Source of the DNA: M0108 sp044228795
GTDB lineage: Bacteria; Pseudomonadota; Gammaproteobacteria; Chromatiales; Chromatiaceae
NCBI GenBank assembly: GCA_044228795.1
Contig: JBGAUE010000004.1
Location: 1 to 64,000, forward strand
Reading direction: 5' to 3'
Length of the DNA stretch: 64,000 nucleotides
Shown here in pieces: positions 59,512 to 64,000 of the stretch (the stretch's first letter is position 1; each line of letters begins with the position of its first letter). The position numbers and the translations under genes are program-made. Under the pieces are notes generated by a model. It was given only the letters and a program-made list of their open reading frames with translations. It did not search any database and had not been told where the DNA came from.

Positions 59512-59672
59512 TTTTGTCTCCACGCAGGGGGGGTCTGCTCACCGCTTGCAAGGGGCCAAACCTACCCTGGCTGGCCAGAAATTGTCAGTGCAGGAGTATC
59601 AGGGCCGCTTGCATGGCTGGCAAGTCGTGCGGCGGATAAATTCTAAGAAATGTCAGACATTGGGGGTGTCTC

Positions 59673-61413
59673 TCAAAGGGCCGAGTGCTGGGCGAGGTAA
59701 GGCGCCAGATTCTCCCCGGGCATGGGCCTGCTGAAGGCGAATCCCTGCACATACTCTACGCCCAGGTTGAAGAGTTCGGCGTTTTCCTGGTCATCCTCTA
59801 CCCCCTCGCCGATGACGATCAGGCCGAGGCTGCGCCCCAGGCCAACGATGGATGAGGCGATGGCGCGTGTTGGCGCGTCGCTGTGGATGCGGGAAACAAA
59901 GGCGCGATCGATTTTCAGTCCGTCCACGGATAGATCCCGTACCCAGGACAGGCCGCACCACCCCGAGCCAAAGTCATCCAGGAGGACACGCACGCCCAAG
60001 GCCCGCAAGGCCCGCAGGACCACGTTGGCTATTTTCGGGTTACGGATCAAGGCATCCTCGGTGACCTCAATGATGAGACTGCGCGGCAATGCGGCTGCCT
60101 GGTCCAAGGCATCCTTGATCTGATCGATAAGCCAAGGCGTGACGAGGTCCGGCGGAATATTCACCGTCACGCTATGGCCCCGGGCCAGTCGCTGAATATC
60201 CCCAATGGCCCGGTGAAGCACGCGCGACGTCAGGCCCACCATGAGTAGCCGCTCAGCCTGTTGGCGGTCATGGTGATTATGCGATCGCCGATCTCATGGC
60301 CCAGGGTGGTGTTCACATCCCTAAAGCGGTTTATACCCAGTAGCAATAACGACCGGCCGGTGGGCGAGACGAACTCCTCTTTCGACATCTCATCCTGAAC
60401 TTGGAGTGCATATCGATTGGGCAGCCCGGTGAGTTCATCGGTTAAGGCCCGGCGCCGCTGTTCGTTGGCCTCCGCCGCATCACGAATGGCATAATTCAGG
60501 CGGAAGAGCGATAAGACCAAGGTTGCGATCGCGGCATAGCGAGCAAACTCACCAAAGGGGCCTTCGGGACCCCAACCAAGGGCCAGCGCGGAGGCAATCA
60601 CCGCCAGGGATGCGGGCAACATGCCGCGGAGGGATAGGGCTGGGGCGGGTTTCAGCGTCTCCAGGCCAAGGATCGCCGCCAGGGCCAGGGCGAGAACACT
60701 GATCAGCCAGCCGATATCCAGCCAGGAGCCTTCGACGTAGGCGTCGTGAGCCATCTCGACCCAGTAAAGGGTATCGGCCAGGGATAAAGGCAAAGAAACT
60801 CAGGACGATCAGCCACCAACCCCGGGGGACGCGCAGGCGGTGGACGTAAACCAGCATGAGGCTCAGGACCATAAGGACGAGATCCCCGGTGACATAGAGA
60901 CCATCGATCAGCAGGGAGCCCTCCGGATCCGGCCGAGCGGATAGGGACAGCCACCATTGAATGAGGATTGCCAGAACGACGATACCACCCCCGCTGAAGA
61001 CCAAGGCATCATGAAGATTACGATGTCCTCGCGGCGTCTTGCCCATGAAAAACCATAAGGAAATCACTTGAAATAGGGTAATAGGCCAGCAATAGGATGT
61101 CTTCCGGCGGCAGCGGCAGGGATTCCTCGCGCGAGTGACCATCGATCGCCCACCAGGCCTCCCCCATAGCGTAGAGGATGGCACCAGCCCCGAGCATGGA
61201 CCAGCCTAGGCCTTGGGGCCCCCCTCTCAGGGCACGGATGACGACAACTACCCCGGCGAGTAGGATCACTGTGACGTACAGACCTCCGTCAAGCCACCTG
61301 ATATAGGTGCCAGGGTTACGTTCCGCTACCGAAACCGCGAAAATCCCCGCCAGGAAGGTTGCGATGCCCGCTAGTACGACCATGAGTCGCTGCCAAACCG
61401 ATTCATTCCACAT
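59673..61413 (-). pseudogene. Degraded GGDEF-EAL membrane signalling gene
   Basis: Four consecutive minus-strand frames spell one protein broken by three frame changes. From ATG 61413 (after a perfect AAGGAGGGG ribosome-binding site) the N-terminal membrane helices run to about 61075. Frame 2 continues with helices to about 60785. Frame 3 carries more helices and the start of a GGDEF domain (ALTDELTGLPNRYALQVQDE ... TLGHEIGDRIITMTANRL). At about 60240 the sequence jumps to the middle of an EAL domain (VTVNIPPDL, LIIEVTEDALIRNPKIANVV, LLDDFGSGWCGLSWV, IGEGVEDDQENAELF) and ends at 59673. The GGDEF signature itself and the EAL motif are both missing, so an internal deletion accompanied the frameshifts. 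Nonfunctional for cyclic-di-GMP synthesis or breakdown. Confidence 0.88.
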
Positions 61414-61731
61414 CCGCCCCTCCTTCGGTGTTATTGACTCAATTCGGACTTGGCTGAAGGGGGCCATGATAAATCCACAGGGGGGCCTTTGCCTGGTCGT
61501 AATGGCCCCGTGCTAGCCCGGAGTCCCCACCCGATTGGCCGGTGAGCTTGGGAGTTCTCGCTATACGGGTTCTCTTATACCTCGAATCACCAATTGTTAT
61601 TTTACTTATGAACTGTCCTCCGTTAAGGTATTGCCCCAGTTCCCGAGCACTGGTTTACCACCGGAGGCCGGGAGGGGGGGACCGCCCCTGGGGTGGCCCG
61701 TAAAATATCTAAAATCGAATGGGTAACAACC
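61414..61731. other. Divergent intergenic region upstream of cbbM
   Basis: 318 bases with no gene seen. Contains an AT-rich tract at 61570-61635 suitable for a cbbM promoter and a G-rich run at 61668-61690. No separate cbbR lies here, so regulation is presumably by the CbbR at 47.3 kb or another factor. The ribosome-binding site before ATG 61732 is weak (GGGTAAC). Confidence 0.4.
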
Positions 61732-63117
61732 ATGGCACTCGACCAGTCCGCGCGCTACTCCGACCTCAGCCTGAAAGAAGTCGACCTGATCGCCGGGGGT
61801 AAGCACATCCTCGTCGCCTATAAGATGAAGCAGAATCCTGGCCACGGCTACCTGGAGGCAGCCACGCACTTTGCGGCCGAGTCCTCCACCGGTACCAATG
61901 TCGAGGTCTCCACTACCGACGACTTCACCAAGGGCGTCGACGCGCTGGTCTACCACATCGACGAAGCTACCGAGGATATGCGCATCGCCTATCCCTTGGA
62001 GCTGTTCGACCGCAACATGACCGACGGCCGCATGATGCTGGTGTCCTTTCTAACCCTGGCTATCGGCAACAACCAGGGCATGGGCGACATCAAGCACGGC
62101 AAGATGATCGATTTCTACATGCCCGAGCGTGCCATCCAGTTGTTCGACGGCCCCTCCAAGGACATCTCCGACATGTGGCGCATCTTGGGTCGCCCGATCG
62201 TGAACGGCGGCTACATCGCCGGCACCATCATCAAGCCCAAGCTCGGCCTGCGTCCTGAGCCCTTCGCCAATGCCGCCTATCAGTTCTGGCTCGGCGGCGA
62301 CTTCATCAAGAATGACGAGCCCCAGGGTAACCAGGTCTTCTGCCCGGCCAAGAAGGTCTATCCGCTGGTGTACGACGCCATGAAGCGTGCCCAGGACGAG
62401 ACCGGCGAGGCCAAGCTCTTCTCCGCTAACATCACCGCCGACGATCACTACGAGATGTGCGCCCGCGCGGACTTCATCCTGGAGACCTTCGGCCCAGACG
62501 CCGACAAGGTCGCCTTCCTGGTGGACGGCTATGTCGGCGGCCCAGGCATGGTGACCACCGCCCGCCGCCAGTACCCCAACCAGTACCTGCACTATCACCG
62601 GGCCGGCCACGGTGCCGTGACCTCGCCCAGCGCCAAGCGCGGCTACACCGCCTTCGTGCTGGCCAAGATGTCCCGCCTCCAGGGTGCCTCCGGAATCCAC
62701 GTCGGTACCATGGGCTATGGCAAGATGGAGGGCGAGAACAGCGATAAGAACATTGCCTACATGATCGAACGCGACGAGTCCCAGGGCCCGATCTACTACC
62801 AGAAGTGGTACGGTATGAAACCCACCACCCCGATCATCTCCGGTGGTATGAACGCCCTGCGTCTGCCCGGCTTCTTCGAGAATTTGGGCCACGGTAACGT
62901 CATCAACACCTCCGGTGGTGGCGCCTACGGCCATATCGACTCCCCGGCGGCCGGCGCCATCTCGCTGCGTCAGTCCTATGAGTGCTGGAAGGCCGGTGCC
63001 GATCCGATCGAGTTTGCCAAGAGCCACAAGGAGTTCGCTCGTGCCTTCGAGTCCTTCCCCTTCGATGCCGACCATCTTTATCCTGGCTGGCGCGAGAAGC
63101 TGGGTGTTCACAAATAG
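61732..63117 (+). CDS. cbbM: RuBisCO, form II
   Basis: A 461-residue form II RuBisCO, functional without small subunits. The N-terminus is MALDQSARYSDLSLKEVDLI. Catalytic Lys168 is in IIKPKLGLRPEPFANAAYQF, and carbamylated Lys193 is in GGDFIKNDEPQGNQVFCPAK. GTMGYGKMEGE is loop 6 and NTSGGGAYGHIDSPAAGAIS the phosphate-binding end. Form II enzymes tolerate low O2/high CO2 and are used under anoxic conditions or for redox balancing. The start is ATG 61732; 13 upstream codons are open but not family-like. It is a single gene about 12 kb from cbbLS on the same strand. Confidence 0.97.
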   Translation: MALDQSARYSDLSLKEVDLIAGGKHILVAYKMKQNPGHGYLEAATHFAAESSTGTNVEVSTTDDFTKGVDALVYHIDEATEDMRIAYPLELFDRNMTDGRMMLVSFLTLAIGNNQGMGDIKHGKMIDFYMPERAIQLFDGPSKDISDMWRILGRPIVNGGYIAGTIIKPKLGLRPEPFANAAYQFWLGGDFIKNDEPQGNQVFCPAKKVYPLVYDAMKRAQDETGEAKLFSANITADDHYEMCARADFILETFGPDADKVAFLVDGYVGGPGMVTTARRQYPNQYLHYHRAGHGAVTSPSAKRGYTAFVLAKMSRLQGASGIHVGTMGYGKMEGENSDKNIAYMIERDESQGPIYYQKWYGMKPTTPIISGGMNALRLPGFFENLGHGNVINTSGGGAYGHIDSPAAGAISLRQSYECWKAGADPIEFAKSHKEFARAFESFPFDADHLYPGWREKLGVHK

Positions 63118-63171
63118 GCGGATTAACCCGAGTTTGCGGGTACTGGGGACGGGGTAGGGATACCCACCCTG

Positions 63172-63195
63172 CTCCGGACGCTTCTGCGTCCGGAG
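63172..63195 (+). other. Perfect 10-bp hairpin downstream of cbbM
   Basis: CTCCGGACGC, loop TTCT, then GCGTCCGGAG, about 55 bases after the cbbM stop. No T-run follows, so it may be a 3' mRNA-stabilising structure or a Rho-assisted end rather than an intrinsic terminator. The following 110 bases to tcdA hold no gene. Confidence 0.6.
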
Positions 63196-63308
63196 TCCAT
63201 GAATCAGGGAAGACGGGGAGGACTTCCCCCGCCAGGCCCTTCGGTCTGGCTTCGGGGTGGAGTGAGAACGAAAAGTCGGGTAACGACAAGCCGCCGGACC
63301 CCTTCTCC

Positions 63309-64000
63309 TCAGTCGGTGGGTATGGGTACCGGTGGCGCCTCTTCCGATGAACCCAAAGATTTCACGCGAATTTGGCTGGGTTGGCCTTCCGGCCAGGCCA
63401 GCCGCTTCAGCGTCACCGCCACGGCGAAGAGTCCGGCGGTGGCGGTGATGTGGGTGGCGGAGCCAAGCCCGCCACAATTGAGATGGGAGGGCTGTCCCGC
63501 CAGCACGCAGTGATGGGTCCCGTCCGGCGACAGGATGCAGTCCTCCGTGGAATAGACGGCGGGCACGGCAAAGCGCCGCTTCGGGTTGCGCGCAAAGCCG
63601 AATTGCTGACGCAGTTCCTTGCGGGTCCGCGATAGCAGGCTATCCTTTTCCGTGCGACTCAAATCGGCGATGCCGAGGCGGGTGGGATCGACCTTACCCC
63701 CCATGCCCCCCACGGTAACCACAAACTGCTTGCGACGGCGACAGCCGGCGATGATCAGGGCCTTCTCGCGGTAGTGGTCGACACAGTCGATGACGGCGTC
63801 GAAGCCGGTGTCCAGCAGGCTATCCAGGTTGGTGGCATCCACGAAGTCATCGACCAAATGGATCTCGGCAGCGGAATTGATGTCCGTTACCCGCTCGGCC
63901 AGGACCTGAATCTTGGCACGGCCCAGGGTCGAACTCAGGGCCGGGAGTTGGCGGTTGATATTGGACTCGGCGATATGGTCCATATCGACCAGGGTGAGGC
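63309..64000 (-). CDS. tcdA: tRNA threonylcarbamoyladenosine dehydratase TcdA, C-terminal part (runs off right edge)
   Basis: A minus-strand frame of about 230 residues that is still open at the right edge. LTLVDMDHIAESNINRQLPA, then LSSTLGRAKIQVLAERVTDI, matches the E1/ThiF fold after the first strand; VDATNLDSLLDTGFDAVIDC, GGMGGKVDPTRLGIADLSRT and ELRQQFGFARNPKRRFAVPA are TcdA (YgdL/CsdL) features. It cyclises t6A at position 37 of tRNAs decoding ANN codons using ATP. The glycine-rich ATP-binding N-terminus is beyond the window. An internal ATG at 63983 is not the true start because the conserved LTLVD strand precedes it. Confidence 0.88.
   Translation of the reverse strand, partial: LTLVDMDHIAESNINRQLPALSSTLGRAKIQVLAERVTDINSAAEIHLVDDFVDATNLDSLLDTGFDAVIDCVDHYREKALIIAGCRRRKQFVVTVGGMGGKVDPTRLGIADLSRTEKDSLLSRTRKELRQQFGFARNPKRRFAVPAVYSTEDCILSPDGTHHCVLAGQPSHLNCGGLGSATHITATAGLFAVAVTLKRLAWPEGQPSQIRVKSLGSSEEAPPVPIPTD

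Overview
This GC-rich window most likely comes from a gammaproteobacterial sulfur oxidiser, probably a purple sulfur bacterium (Chromatiales/Chromatiaceae). The basis is the gene content: two sulfur globule proteins, a TsdA-type thiosulfate dehydrogenase, form IA RuBisCO with cbbQ and cbbO, a separate form II RuBisCO, an RquA-type rhodoquinone methyltransferase, and an Rnf complex encoded together with a giant pyruvate:ferredoxin oxidoreductase. No photosynthesis genes lie in the window, so the phototrophic assignment is inference.

Layout. 1-4 kb is a scrapyard: an IS4-type transposase (cut by the left edge) sits against the first 50-odd codons of hsdM, followed by an antitoxin-like remnant, a DnaQ-type exonuclease, a YedK/SRAP protein and a frameshifted umuD with no umuC. 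4-19 kb is core metabolism and repair: acnB, glnE-ilvE-zinc finger protein, a metallo-hydrolase, a sulfur globule protein, coaX, tRNA-Thr(TGT), bacteriohemerythrin, two orphan exported proteins in an AT-richer patch, a membrane polyferredoxin with an unusual C-terminal domain, a glutamine amidotransferase and tag. 19.7-32.2 kb is the redox block: rquA, a ferredoxin-NADP reductase, and an operon on the minus strand reading rnfB - PFOR - rnfC - rnfD - rnfG - rnfE - rnfA - small Cys-rich membrane protein. 32.4-47.3 kb is mixed: a degenerate EgtB-like protein, a large secreted protein, N-formylglutamate amidohydrolase, transglutaminase, cbpM/cbpA, leuA, a family 4 uracil-DNA glycosylase, a second sulfur globule protein, an acyltransferase, a HAD phosphatase and maeB. 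47.3-63.1 kb is the carbon-fixation block: cbbR divergent from cbbL-cbbS-cbbQ-cbbO, a 98-residue unknown, an aldolase-Dabb fusion and a SulP-STAS-SWIM transporter; then on the minus strand a cNMP-rhodanese protein, tsdA and a wrecked GGDEF-EAL gene; then cbbM. The window ends inside tcdA.

How it fits together. Thiosulfate and sulfide electrons (TsdA, sulfur globules) feed autotrophy through two RuBisCOs. The form I enzyme comes with its CbbQO activase and a candidate inorganic-carbon or sulfate transporter. The Rnf-PFOR operon would link reduced ferredoxin, NAD(H) and the ion gradient to pyruvate/acetyl-CoA interconversion; rhodoquinone from RquA and the nearby FNR suggest further low-potential electron routes. 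The strongest candidate for an under-described system is this PFOR-Rnf operon. It has the gene order of clostridial/Bacteroidetes Rnf (C-D-G-E-A), a long multi-cluster RnfB, a 1641-residue PFOR with an extra C-terminal ferredoxin domain, and a small Cys-rich membrane protein in the place where rnfB would normally be.
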